Of a DNA stretch of 64,000 bases, positions 47,456-55,773 are shown piece after piece. The stretch lies in assembly GCA_937967425.1 (NCBI GenBank), contig CALBST010000117.1, forward strand, positions 1-64,000, given 5' to 3'. Positions within the stretch are counted from its first letter, which is position 1, and every line of letters starts with the position of its first letter. Under the pieces are notes generated by a model that searched no databases, was not told the DNA's origin, and worked only from the letters and a program-made list of their open reading frames with translations. Both the position numbers and the translations under genes were made by a program. Source of the stretch: an uncultured Caulobacteraceae bacterium (GTDB lineage Bacteria > Pseudomonadota > Alphaproteobacteria > Caulobacterales > TH1-2).

Positions 47456-49297
47456 ATGGTGCGCAAGGCCCTCGACCGTCGATCGCTACTGAAGGCTGCG
47501 GGCGCAGGAGCTGGCTGGCTGGCGTTTGAGAGCATGCTGCCTGCTTGGGCCCAGACGGGCTCGCCCGGCATCGCGCCGGCCATGACCACCTTGGCCGGCC
47601 CCGATGTGGCGCTGAGCATCGGCCGCTCACCTTTTACAGTTGGCGGCAGAACAGGACACGCCGTGACCATCAACGGTACGCTGCCGGCCCCGTTATTGCG
47701 GTTGAGAGAAGGCCAAAACGTCCGCCTCGCCGTCACCAACACGCTCGACGAAGACACGTCGATCCATTGGCACGGCATCCTGCTTCCCTTCCAAATGGAC
47801 GGGGTGCCGGGGATCAGCTTTCCGGGCATCCGTCCGCGGGAAACCTTCGTCTATGAGTTCCCGATCATTCAGGCGGGCACGTTTTGGTATCACAGCCATT
47901 CAGGCCTGCAGGAAGCATTAGGCCATTACGGACCGATCATCATCGATCCGGCTTCGCGCGATCCGATCGAATACGACCGCGAACACGTGCTCGTTTTGTC
48001 GGACTGGAGCTTCATGCATCCGCACCAGATCTTGGCGCGCCTGAAGCAAAGCCCCGGCTATTTCAATTATCAACGAACAACGGTGGCGGGCCTCCTTTCA
48101 GGTGAAGACCGGATGAGCGCCGCCGACCGGCGCATGTGGGCCGAAATGCGCATGGACCCGCGCGACGTGCTCGACGTCAGCGGCTCAACCTACACGTACT
48201 TGATCAATGGCCATGGGCCTGATGAAAACTGGACGGGTCTCTTCCGTCCCGGCGAGCGCGTGCGGCTGCGCATCATCAACGCCTCGGCAATGTCGATCTT
48301 CAACGTGCGCATTCCGGGCCTCGCCATGACCGTCGTCCAAGCCGACGGCGAAAACGTGCGACCTGTCGAAACCGATGAATTCCAAATTTCCGTCGCTGAA
48401 ACCTACGACGTCATCGTCACACCGACCGAAGACCGCGCTTACACGATTGTCTCCGAAGCCATAGACCGCTCCGGGATGTGCCGCGCCACCTTGGCGCCAC
48501 GACTTGGTATGAGCGCTGAGGTCCCGCCGCTACGCGAAGTCCCAAATCTCACCATGCGCGACATGGGCATGAATATGGGCGGGATGGGCGGCATGGATAT
48601 GGGCGGCATGGACATGTCCGGCGCCATGCCCGGTATGGACCACTCAGGCATGGACATGAGTGGCATGGCCGGGATGAACCACGACATGGGCGCTGGCGCG
48701 AACGCTATGGATCATTCGAGTATGGACATGGGCGCGATGAATATGCGCGACCCAGAAAACGCCCCGCCAGACATGGCGGTCGGCGTCGGCGTCCAAACAA
48801 TTTCGCCGATGCCGCAAAACCGGATGGGCGAGCGCCCGCTTGGGCTCGAGAATGTCGATCATCGCGTGCTCGTCTACACCGATCTCATTGCTTTGACGCC
48901 CAATCGCGATCGCCGTGCGCCCTCCCGCACGATGGAGATTCACCTCACCGGCAATATGGAACGTTTCATGTGGGGCTTTGACGGGCGCCGCTTCAGCGAA
49001 CTGGTCGAGCCAATCCGGTTTGAGCGAAACGAGCGCGTACGCGTGACGCTGGTCAACGACACCATGATGTCGCATCCCATTCACCTCCACGGCCACTTCT
49101 TCGAACTGGTCAACGGCCATGACGGTCACCAGCCCTTAAAGCACACCGTGAATGTCGCGCCGGGCGGCAAGGTGACTTTCGACCTCACCGCCGATAATCC
49201 TGGCGATTGGGCGTTTCATTGCCACCTCTTGCTTCACATGCATGCGGGCATGTTCAACGTCGTGACCATCCGTCCGCTTGACGGAGACGTCTCGTGA
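47456..49297 (+). CDS. copA: Copper-resistance multicopper oxidase CopA
   Basis: 613 residues. A Tat signal (DRRSLLKAAGAGAGWLAFES, ending near WAQTG) sends the folded protein to the periplasm. Copper ligands are complete: HWHG (104-107) and HSHSG (146-150) in the N-terminal cupredoxin; MSHPIHLHGHFFEL and HCHLLLHMHAGMF in the C-terminal one. A Met-rich loop of about 65 residues (about 365-430, with repeats such as MGGMDMGGMDMSG) binds Cu(I). It oxidises Cu(I) to Cu(II). It starts the copper operon, overlapping copB by four bases. Confidence 0.96.
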   Translation: MVRKALDRRSLLKAAGAGAGWLAFESMLPAWAQTGSPGIAPAMTTLAGPDVALSIGRSPFTVGGRTGHAVTINGTLPAPLLRLREGQNVRLAVTNTLDEDTSIHWHGILLPFQMDGVPGISFPGIRPRETFVYEFPIIQAGTFWYHSHSGLQEALGHYGPIIIDPASRDPIEYDREHVLVLSDWSFMHPHQILARLKQSPGYFNYQRTTVAGLLSGEDRMSAADRRMWAEMRMDPRDVLDVSGSTYTYLINGHGPDENWTGLFRPGERVRLRIINASAMSIFNVRIPGLAMTVVQADGENVRPVETDEFQISVAETYDVIVTPTEDRAYTIVSEAIDRSGMCRATLAPRLGMSAEVPPLREVPNLTMRDMGMNMGGMGGMDMGGMDMSGAMPGMDHSGMDMSGMAGMNHDMGAGANAMDHSSMDMGAMNMRDPENAPPDMAVGVGVQTISPMPQNRMGERPLGLENVDHRVLVYTDLIALTPNRDRRAPSRTMEIHLTGNMERFMWGFDGRRFSELVEPIRFERNERVRVTLVNDTMMSHPIHLHGHFFELVNGHDGHQPLKHTVNVAPGGKVTFDLTADNPGDWAFHCHLLLHMHAGMFNVVTIRPLDGDVS

Positions 49298-50472
49298 GAT
49301 TTTTCGCCGCCACCCTCACCCCGATTGTGCTCGCGGTGGCAAGCCCCGCGCTTGCGCAAACAAGCGATCATTCCGCCCACCAGCAAACGCCTCCTGCGAC
49401 TGCGCAACCGGCTCAAACTGCCGATCCGCATGCAGGCCATACGATGCCAGCGCCGCAGGCCACACAACCCGATCCGCAGGCGCCGGCCCATGACATGCCT
49501 GGCATGACCATGCCGTCAGCGACGCCTGATCCACATGCCGGCCACACCATGCCGGGCATGACCATGCCGCAGGCAACCCAGCCTGATCCACATGCTGGAC
49601 ACGACATGTCGACGATGCCCGAGATGGCTTGGCCGCAAACGCCTCCAAGCGAGGCCGGTCACGACATGTCAGGTATGACCATGATGCCCAATGTGGAGAC
49701 CAGCGCCGACAATGCGGGGCGACCACCCGAGCCGCCGCCTCCGGCTGCTGCAGGCGCAGGCCCCGCGCACGCGGCCGATCTTTACTTCGATGCTCAGCAA
49801 ATGGCTGCCGCCCGCGAGCAATTGCTGGTTGAGAATGGCGACATCCGCACCAGCGTCGTCATTCTCGATCGTCTTGAAGCGACGTTCGGCGAAGGCGCGG
49901 ACGGCTATGTCTGGGACGCACAAGGCTGGTATGGCGGCGACATCAACCGCTTCTGGTGGAAAAGCGAAGGCGAAGGCGCCATCAACGGCGAACTGGAAAG
50001 CGGCGAAATCGAAGCGCTCTACAGTCGCGCATTCACGCCCTACTTTGACTTCCAAACGGGCGTCCGCCAGCGTTATACACCCGACGCTGATCGCACCGAT
50101 CTTGTCGTCGGGGTGCAAGGTCTTGCGCCCAATTGGTTCGAAGTCGATGTCGCTGCGTTCTTGTCCAATGAAGGCGAGTTGAGCGCACGCGCTGAAGCCG
50201 AATACGATCTGCGTTTGACACAGCGCCTCATCCTGCAGCCGCGCGCCGAGGTCGGCTTTTCGGCCGAGGACGTTCCCGAACTTGCCACGGGTTCTGGCCT
50301 CACCAACGCAGAGCTGGGCGTGCGCTTGCGCTACGAAATCCGGCGCGAATTCGCACCCTATGTCGGGATCGAGTGGTCAAGCAGCTTCGGGGACACGCGC
50401 GATTACGTTGAAGCGAGAGGCGAAGACGCGGAAGACACCCGTTTGGTCTTGGGCATCCGCGCCTGGTTTTGA
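49294..50472 (+). CDS. copB: Outer-membrane copper-resistance protein CopB
   Basis: 392 residues. A signal peptide is followed by a His/Met-rich extension of about 140 residues with degenerate repeats of DPHAGHTMPGMTMPQATQP, then a beta-barrel domain from about residue 155 (DLYFDAQQMAAAREQLLVENG, ending in LVLGIRAWF). The terminal aromatic residue and the amphipathic strands are standard for CopB/PcoB barrels. The extension probably binds Cu with CopA. It overlaps the copA stop (ATGA). Confidence 0.95.
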   Translation: MRFFAATLTPIVLAVASPALAQTSDHSAHQQTPPATAQPAQTADPHAGHTMPAPQATQPDPQAPAHDMPGMTMPSATPDPHAGHTMPGMTMPQATQPDPHAGHDMSTMPEMAWPQTPPSEAGHDMSGMTMMPNVETSADNAGRPPEPPPPAAAGAGPAHAADLYFDAQQMAAAREQLLVENGDIRTSVVILDRLEATFGEGADGYVWDAQGWYGGDINRFWWKSEGEGAINGELESGEIEALYSRAFTPYFDFQTGVRQRYTPDADRTDLVVGVQGLAPNWFEVDVAAFLSNEGELSARAEAEYDLRLTQRLILQPRAEVGFSAEDVPELATGSGLTNAELGVRLRYEIRREFAPYVGIEWSSSFGDTRDYVEARGEDAEDTRLVLGIRAWF

Positions 50473-50495
50473 ACAACTCCAAAAGGAAATCGACA

Positions 50496-50798
50496 ATGAG
50501 AAAATTCGCGATCGTTGCTCTCGCCGCCGCCGCGCTTGCGGCATGCCAGCCAGCGGCCAATCAAGATGCATCCCCGCCAACTGACACTGCGGCGACACAA
50601 GAGCCCGCGCCTGCCGCGCCGCAAACGGCAGAGACGGCGCCTGCGACCGAACCGGCGGCAACGCCCGCACTGAGCACGCCGGCGCCACGGCGGCCCCGCG
50701 CTGAGCCCACGCCTGCACCTACCCCCGCGCCCGCGCAAACTACGCCCGATCACGACATGTCGGACATGCCGAATATGGAGCATCCGCCGGGGCAGTAG
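50496..50798 (+). CDS. Pro/Thr/Ala-rich lipoprotein with a Met/His end
   Basis: 100 residues. A lipobox (AALAACQPA, Cys17) is followed by a low-complexity Ala/Pro/Thr linker and a terminal DHDMSDMPNMEHPPGQ, a likely Cu(I) site. It is probably a surface-exposed or periplasmic metal chaperone; I do not know the family. It follows copB by 24 bases and continues the copper operon. Its stop lies in a 12-base direct repeat listed below. Confidence 0.7.
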   Translation: MRKFAIVALAAAALAACQPAANQDASPPTDTAATQEPAPAAPQTAETAPATEPAATPALSTPAPRRPRAEPTPAPTPAPAQTTPDHDMSDMPNMEHPPGQ

Positions 50799-50823
50799 TC
50801 GGGGCAGTAGTCGGGGCAGTAAT
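50788..50823 (+). repeat. Three 12-bp direct repeats that each carry the lipoprotein stop
   Basis: The unit CGGGGCAGTAGT occurs three times in tandem (the third ends in AAT). In the lipoprotein frame it repeats a stop (TAG, TAG, TAA) every four codons, so the gene ends within the first copy. Recent slippage is likely. Confidence 0.9.
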
Positions 50824-50888
50824 CAGCTCCGCCGCACGCGCAGCGCCGCGGCGACTTAGAACTACGAAAACCTTGGGGGAGGGACATC

Positions 50889-51629
50889 GTGAATCTCGCG
50901 CGTTTGGCGTCTTTTGTACATAAATGGCTTGCGCTCCTGGTCGGGGTGCAGATCGTCTTTTGGGTTGTCAGCGGACTCTTCTTTACGATCATCCCGATCG
51001 AGCAGATCCGCAGCGAGCATTTGATACGCCCGCCTGAGACGGCGTCTCCGCTCGCCATCGCCGATGGCCCGGCTTTAGGCGGGCTCCGCGACGCACAAGG
51101 CAGAGCCCCCACCAAACTGACGATCGAGACGCGTCCCACGCTCGGGCAAGTCGTAGTTGCAGAATTCGCGGACGGCCCACCAGCACTCTTCGACGCCACC
51201 ACGTTTCGACAGCTGTCGCCGCTCGATGCTGAGGCCGCCACTGCGGTTGCGCGAGGTCACGTAACGCTCGCCTCGGCGCCTACGCGGGTCGAGCTGATCG
51301 AGACCGAAAGTTCAGAATATCGTGGCGCCCTGCCTGCGTGGCGGGCCCAATTCGAAGATGGCGGCTTGGCGGTTTATGTCGCCGCCAATACTGGCGCTGT
51401 CACCGCGCGCCGCTCCGATATTTGGCGGCTCTATGACACGTTGTGGGCGCTCCACATCATGGACTGGCAAAACCACGAGGATTTCAATCATCCTCTTATC
51501 ATCATCGTGACCGCTATAACGCTTTTGTCGGTCATCGCCGGCATCGTGCTCATCCCCTACCGCATCCGGTTCGGCGGCGGGCGCCGGCGCAAGAACGGGC
51601 CGACGGCCAGCGCCGCAGCGGACAGCTGA
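50889..51629 (+). CDS. PepSY-domain membrane protein of the copper operon
   Basis: 246 residues starting at GTG with a GGGGGAGGG ribosome-binding site. An N-terminal helix (WLALLVGVQIVFWVVSGLFFTIIP) with a HKW motif, a PepSY region (FATTFRQ-type strand pair, then TESSEYRGALPAWRAQFEDG) and a C-terminal helix with HIMDWQNHEDFNHPLIII. These parts are typical of PepSY-TM relatives, which are often linked to iron or copper reduction. Histidines near the second helix could bind haem (inference). It lies about 90 bases after the lipoprotein gene. Confidence 0.8.
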   Translation: MNLARLASFVHKWLALLVGVQIVFWVVSGLFFTIIPIEQIRSEHLIRPPETASPLAIADGPALGGLRDAQGRAPTKLTIETRPTLGQVVVAEFADGPPALFDATTFRQLSPLDAEAATAVARGHVTLASAPTRVELIETESSEYRGALPAWRAQFEDGGLAVYVAANTGAVTARRSDIWRLYDTLWALHIMDWQNHEDFNHPLIIIVTAITLLSVIAGIVLIPYRIRFGGGRRRKNGPTASAAADS

Positions 51630-51696
51630 GGGATTGGCAAGCCGCGCGCGTATTGAAGGATGTGAGCGGCCCCGACGCTCACGAACGGAGAATTAC

Positions 51697-52029
51697 ATGA
51701 AACGCAAACTTCTGGTCACCGCGATTGCTGCGGCGTTGGCGTCAAGCTTCGCTATGGCCGCGCCAGCCCTCGCCCATCAGGGAGAAAACCATCAGGCGGT
51801 GCCGCAGACCGCCGAGGGTGAGGGAACGGTGACCGCCATTGATGCGCAGGCCGGCACCGTCACCCTCAATCACGGCCCGATCGCGAGCCTCGGCTGGCCA
51901 GCAATGACGATGACTTTCCGCGTGCATTCCGCCGCCGTCTTGCAAGGCGTCAGCGTCGGCCAGCGTGTTCATTTTGAGCTGATGAACGACAACGGCCGTC
52001 CGATGGTGACGGAAATCCACGTGCTTTGA
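51697..52029 (+). CDS. CusF-like periplasmic copper-binding protein
   Basis: 110 residues: signal peptide (KRKLLVTAIAAALASSFAMAAP), then an OB-fold CusF domain with VTAIDAQAGTVTLNHGPI, the copper site WPAMTMTF and FELMNDNG. The Trp and two Met residues bind Cu(I)/Ag(I) by a cation-pi arrangement in CusF. It would deliver copper to a Cus-type pump. A second relative sits at 60803-61150 beside cusA. It is part of the copper operon. Confidence 0.93.
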   Translation: MKRKLLVTAIAAALASSFAMAAPALAHQGENHQAVPQTAEGEGTVTAIDAQAGTVTLNHGPIASLGWPAMTMTFRVHSAAVLQGVSVGQRVHFELMNDNGRPMVTEIHVL

Positions 52030-52096
52030 TTCGAAACGGAAGCGAGCGCCGCACGCAGCTAAGGCTCGTGCGGCGCGGGCCTTTGAGGGGAAGAAT

Positions 52097-52783
52097 ATGG
52101 CGAACACGAAGTCGATGGTCCGCATTGCGGCAGTGCTGGCCGTGGCGTTTTCGCTACTGCTGCTAACCCCACAAATCTCTTTCGCTCACAGCGGCGAGCA
52201 ACATCCCCCGCAAGCAGCGCAAACCGACGCATCGCAGGCCGCACCCGAACACGACATGGGCGCGATGCAGCCCGGCGAAATGACATGGCCGACCGCTGAA
52301 GGCGCGGGCGGTATGGTGATGGATCATGATGCCCGCCCGACCACCATGTCAGGCAGGATCATACGCTGGCTTGGCGTGTGGCACCCAGCCGTCATCCATT
52401 TTCCCATCGCCTTGCTGCTTACCGTCGCATTCTTGGAAGCGATGGCCGCCATCCGTCGCAAGCCCATCTACGCGGCCAGCAATAAGATCTTGCTTGCTGT
52501 GGCCACGCTCGGCGCTTTTGCCGCCGCGCCATTGGGTTGGGCGAATGCAGGTCTTCCTGCGGCTGATGATGAGTCCGCGCTTGTTCTGCACCGGTGGATC
52601 GGCACCGCGATCCCGTTCCTCATCGCCTTCGTTTGGTGGCTCAAAAAACCGGTCGACGAGGCCGCCGTTCGCCAAGGCAGCCGCTTCTACGAAACAGTCC
52701 TAGCTTTGAGCGTGCTGGTGATCCTCGCTCAGGCCTATCTTGGCGCGGAAGTGACACACGGCGCCGGACACTTGGCGTTCTGA
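52097..52783 (+). CDS. DUF2231 membrane protein with a His/Met-rich N-terminus
   Basis: 228 residues. Signal or first helix (AAVLAVAFSLLLLTPQISFA), a periplasmic segment with HSGEQHPPQ and HDMGAMQPGEM, then four helices: WHPAVIHFPIALLLTVAFLEAMAA and others. The HPAVIHFPIALL motif marks the DUF2231 family, for which haem or redox roles have been suggested. It is in the copper operon and ends one base into the ATG of the following methyltransferase (TGATG). Confidence 0.85.
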   Translation: MANTKSMVRIAAVLAVAFSLLLLTPQISFAHSGEQHPPQAAQTDASQAAPEHDMGAMQPGEMTWPTAEGAGGMVMDHDARPTTMSGRIIRWLGVWHPAVIHFPIALLLTVAFLEAMAAIRRKPIYAASNKILLAVATLGAFAAAPLGWANAGLPAADDESALVLHRWIGTAIPFLIAFVWWLKKPVDEAAVRQGSRFYETVLALSVLVILAQAYLGAEVTHGAGHLAF

Positions 52784-53409
52784 TGAACGACGATGCGTTC
52801 GGCGCTCTGCGTGCGGCGTATCGCGACTATTCTACTTCGTATCGGGGAAAGCGGCGTTCGGCCGACGTTGAGATTTGGACCGGATCGATAACGCTCGACT
52901 GGCTCGCTCGGCTGCAGCCGCTCAGTGTCGATATCCTCGATATCGGTTGCGGCGGCGGCTGGCTTGCGGGACGCCTCACAGCCTATGGGCCCGTAAGCGG
53001 AATCGATGATGGCGATGTTGGACGCTCGCTTGGGATTCGCGCGCTCGCGCGAGGCGAGTATCACGCGGGCGACAAGAACGATCGCTTGCTGCCTCGGTAC
53101 GTAACAGGTGGCGCCCCCTCACCTCGCAGCAAAGATGGTTTCAGCGTCGCGCTGGCACTCAATGCGCCCACATTACCTAGCGATTTTTTCCGCTTCTGCG
53201 CGAGCATCGCCGACATACTTGCTCACGGCGGCTGGTTCGTATGGAGTCCCCCGACACATCAGGCCTTCAACGAAACCGAGGATTGGGGCGCGGTGCTCGG
53301 CGCGAACTTCCAGCTTATAGACAAAGCTGTCATGCCTTCGTTGCTTGGCGATGCGGCATCCGATCCAGCTGCTGCGCTTATCTTGCTGGCGCAAAAGCAA
53401 TCGCACTGA
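52783..53409 (+). CDS. SAM-dependent methyltransferase-like protein at the end of the copper operon
   Basis: 208 residues. Motif I is VDILDIGCGGGWLAGRL, with an acidic Asp in SGIDDGDVG. A loop with GGAPSPRSKDGFSVALALN and the ILAHGGWFVWSPPTHQAFNE strand then fit a class I methyltransferase fold. The later part is shorter than in the czc-operon enzyme, and no close paralogy is visible. The ATG shares one base with the DUF2231 stop (TGATG), so it is coupled. It is the third methyltransferase joined to a metal operon in this window. Confidence 0.75.
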   Translation: MNDDAFGALRAAYRDYSTSYRGKRRSADVEIWTGSITLDWLARLQPLSVDILDIGCGGGWLAGRLTAYGPVSGIDDGDVGRSLGIRALARGEYHAGDKNDRLLPRYVTGGAPSPRSKDGFSVALALNAPTLPSDFFRFCASIADILAHGGWFVWSPPTHQAFNETEDWGAVLGANFQLIDKAVMPSLLGDAASDPAAALILLAQKQSH

Positions 53410-53512
53410 GCAATCCTCCCTCAACGGGCTGCGATAACACATCGACGCAACGGCGGGTCTGGATCGGCGTGTCTGATGACGATTGCGTTCTTAAACGAGG
53501 GGAGAAGCTGGC

Positions 53513-53650
53513 GTGCCAACAGCCGATGACCTCACCGCCAGCGATAACGGCGGCAGCGTTGGGGCCGACGCGTTTGGGCGGCTTGTCGCGTTATTCTCAT
53601 CTGGTGTTGGTTGCAGATTCACAAGCTCGCGCGGCGGCGCAAAAGCATGA
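53513..53650 (+). CDS. Possible small protein (45 residues) coupled to the flippase gene
   Basis: A GTG start eight bases after GGGGAG opens a frame reading VPTADDLTASDNGGSVGADA, then FGRLVALFSSGVGCRFTSSRG. Its TGA overlaps the ATG of the next gene (ATGA). Size, ribosome-binding site and overlap are those of a leader peptide or small protein. I do not recognise the family and there is no membrane segment. Chance coding is possible. Confidence 0.4.
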   Translation: MPTADDLTASDNGGSVGADAFGRLVALFSSGVGCRFTSSRGGAKA

Positions 53651-55170
53651 GCAGCGGAGATCCGATTTTTGAGGCAAAGCATGCGTCGATGCAAACCCAT
53701 GCCGTCAATGGCGCCCTCGCTATCGGCATCGCGCAATGCTTGAAGCTGCCGTTTCAAGCGGCGTCACTTCTCATTTTGCCCCGTCTGTTGCAGCCGATCG
53801 ATTATGGCGTCTACGCCATGATCGACCCGCTCGTTTCGATTTCGGCGCTCATCCTCAATTTCGGCATAGGCCAAGCCCTAATCCAGGCGCCCTCGCTTCG
53901 GCGCGACCAAGTGAGCGGGCTCTTCTGGATCACGGCTTTAGCTGGCTGTGCCGCCGCAGCGCTCATGCTTGGTGCGTCTCCGCTCGTTTCTGACTTTTAC
54001 AATGACCCGCGCGCGGGCGCAGTTGCGGCGGTGTCATCGCTCTTCTTGATCCTGACCGGCCTCACCAATGTCCACGAAGCGCTGCTCAACCGGCAAATGA
54101 AATTTGGCTGGGTCGCAATGATCGGCGCTTTGGGCATGGCGCTTGGCTTTGGTGCGAGCTTGATCGCGGCGCTCTTGGGCGCGGGCTATTGGGCGCTTGT
54201 CCTGGGATTTGGCGTTCAACAATTGGTCAGTCTTCTTGGGGTGTGGCTGGGCGTCGGCTGGATCCCTCGCGAAGCGCCCTCGTTCCGGGGTCTCTTTCAC
54301 TTCTATAAGTTTGGCGCCGCCATCATGGTCGCGGAGGGCGCAACGGTGATGGCGCGCGAGGCCGACAGCGTTCTCATTGGCCGATACGTCGGCGGCGCGC
54401 AGCTTGGCTTCTACGATCGCGGCAACAAGCTTGCGATTATCCCGATCCAACGCATCAACACCTTGCTGCAGCAATTGCTGTTGCCTATCCTCTCAAGGCT
54501 CAACGACGACGGTGAACGCTACCGCTACGCATATCTTCGCGTCATTCGTCAGCTCATGTTGTTCCTGACACCCGGCGTTGTCGCGGTCGGCGCCACCGCG
54601 CCGGTGCTCGTGCCGTTTGTTCTTGGCGCCCAATGGGCGCCGGCCGCGCCGATCTTTGCTTGGCTCACCCTTGCGGCGCTGCACCGCCCCGTCAGCATGT
54701 CGATGGACCTTTTGTTCATCAGCCAAGCGCGGATGCGCGATTACTTGGCCTGGAGCGCCTTCAGCACGCTCACCAGCGTCACTGCGTTCGTGGTGGGACT
54801 GCGCTGGGGAGCGGTTGGTGTCGCGGCCGCATTCGCGCTGAGCGATCTCTTTGTGCGCATGCCCGCGCTTTGGTGGTGGGCCACACGGCGCGGCCCGATC
54901 CGGTTGAGCGATCTTTATCTCACCGCCGCCCCCTTTGCGGCGGGCGCCGCAACAGCATTTGCCGCGCTCAATTTTGTGCAGCGTTTGACGTTTACGAACG
55001 ACTTCACGCAGCTCGTTGTCAGCCTGATCCTCGCTTACGCGATCTCATGGAGTACGATTGTCTTGTTCAGACGCGGCCGCGCCGCGCTGAGCGACACCGT
55101 GGGTCTTGTCGGGACCGAACTTCCCCGTCTGCTGCGTCGGCAAAGCTCCGAACCCACAGGGCGGCGCTGA
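53647..55170 (+). CDS. Lipopolysaccharide/polysaccharide flippase (Wzx/PST family)
   Basis: 507 residues with 12-14 hydrophobic helices. Typical MOP-superfamily features: FQAASLLILPRLLQPIDYGVYAMIDPLVS, FGIGQALIQAPSLRRDQVSGLFW, EADSVLIGRYVGGAQLGFYDRGNKLAIIPIQ and LNDDGERYRYAYLRVIRQL. It moves lipid-linked sugars to the outer face of the inner membrane. With the GT39 and pyruvyl transferase genes it represents a dispersed envelope-polysaccharide content. A short frame precedes it with a 4-base overlap. Confidence 0.88.
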   Translation: MSSGDPIFEAKHASMQTHAVNGALAIGIAQCLKLPFQAASLLILPRLLQPIDYGVYAMIDPLVSISALILNFGIGQALIQAPSLRRDQVSGLFWITALAGCAAAALMLGASPLVSDFYNDPRAGAVAAVSSLFLILTGLTNVHEALLNRQMKFGWVAMIGALGMALGFGASLIAALLGAGYWALVLGFGVQQLVSLLGVWLGVGWIPREAPSFRGLFHFYKFGAAIMVAEGATVMAREADSVLIGRYVGGAQLGFYDRGNKLAIIPIQRINTLLQQLLLPILSRLNDDGERYRYAYLRVIRQLMLFLTPGVVAVGATAPVLVPFVLGAQWAPAAPIFAWLTLAALHRPVSMSMDLLFISQARMRDYLAWSAFSTLTSVTAFVVGLRWGAVGVAAAFALSDLFVRMPALWWWATRRGPIRLSDLYLTAAPFAAGAATAFAALNFVQRLTFTNDFTQLVVSLILAYAISWSTIVLFRRGRAALSDTVGLVGTELPRLLRRQSSEPTGRR

Positions 55171-55263
55171 TTTTTGATCAAGCGCGTAAGTGAGGCCAAA
55201 TCCGCAGGAGACGCTCTACTCTCAGCGGTGCAATGTATGCACGAGCAGCGACACTCAATGAGG

Positions 55264-55340
55264 TGGAGGCCGCCCAGGTGATTCGAACACCCGACCTTCG
55301 CATTACAGCTGCGCTGCTCTACCACTGAGCTAGGGCGGCC
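55264..55340 (-). tRNA. tRNA-like gene, atypical, anticodon probably TGT (Thr)
   Basis: The minus strand folds into a cloverleaf of 77 bases ending in TCCA. The acceptor GGCCGCCC/GGGCGGCC is one pair longer than usual (8 bp). D arm GCTC-AGTGGTA-GAGC, T arm GGGTG-TTCGAAT-CACCT and variable loop AGGTC are normal. The anticodon arm GCGCA-GCTGTAA-TGCGA reads TGT (threonine) but has C instead of the invariant U33 and a G-A mismatch at the stem base. It is either a divergent functional tRNA or a decaying copy; identity is less certain than existence. Confidence 0.7.
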
Positions 55341-55545
55341 CCATCGAACTGAACATGCATTGCGTCGCACACGGCCACAAGCATGGCCGTCCGACATTCC
55401 GAGTTTTGAATCTTGTCCCAAGATTCTTTCGCCGTCGCGCTGCGGGATTTCCAAGATCGATGCGTATAGCTTTATAGACAATTGTCGCGACGAGGTCGTG
55501 CGGGCCGTGACGCGCGCGGCTCTTTGAACGGATTGGGCGCACGTG

Positions 55546-55773
55546 ATGCGATACGCCTTATGGGGCGCTGCTCTCGCTGCGACCGCATTGTTATTACTGC
55601 TGGCTTGGCTCTTTACCCTGGGCCCGTACCGCAGTGTGCGACTAGATCGGCCTGTCTTGAGCAGCAACGCACCTTCAGCGCTTGCGCGAGGGCACGGCGA
55701 ACCTGTCTTGACCGGCGAAGCGTGGCGGCAGAGGCGCGTCGAAATTCTGGGCGCGTTGCAGTCAGAGGTGTAA
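55546..55773 (+). pseudogene. N-terminal part of a frameshifted esterase
   Basis: 75 codons: an N-terminal membrane or signal segment (LWGAALAATALLLLLAWLFTLG) and the end GEAWRQRRVEILGALQSEV, which matches the start of carbohydrate-esterase (CE15, glucuronoyl-esterase-like) domains (W-x-x-RR-x-E/V-I ... Y-G-x-M-P). The frame ends in TAA where YGVMP should continue, and TAATG joins it to the following frame. The downstream gene supplies the rest in another frame. Confidence 0.7.
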
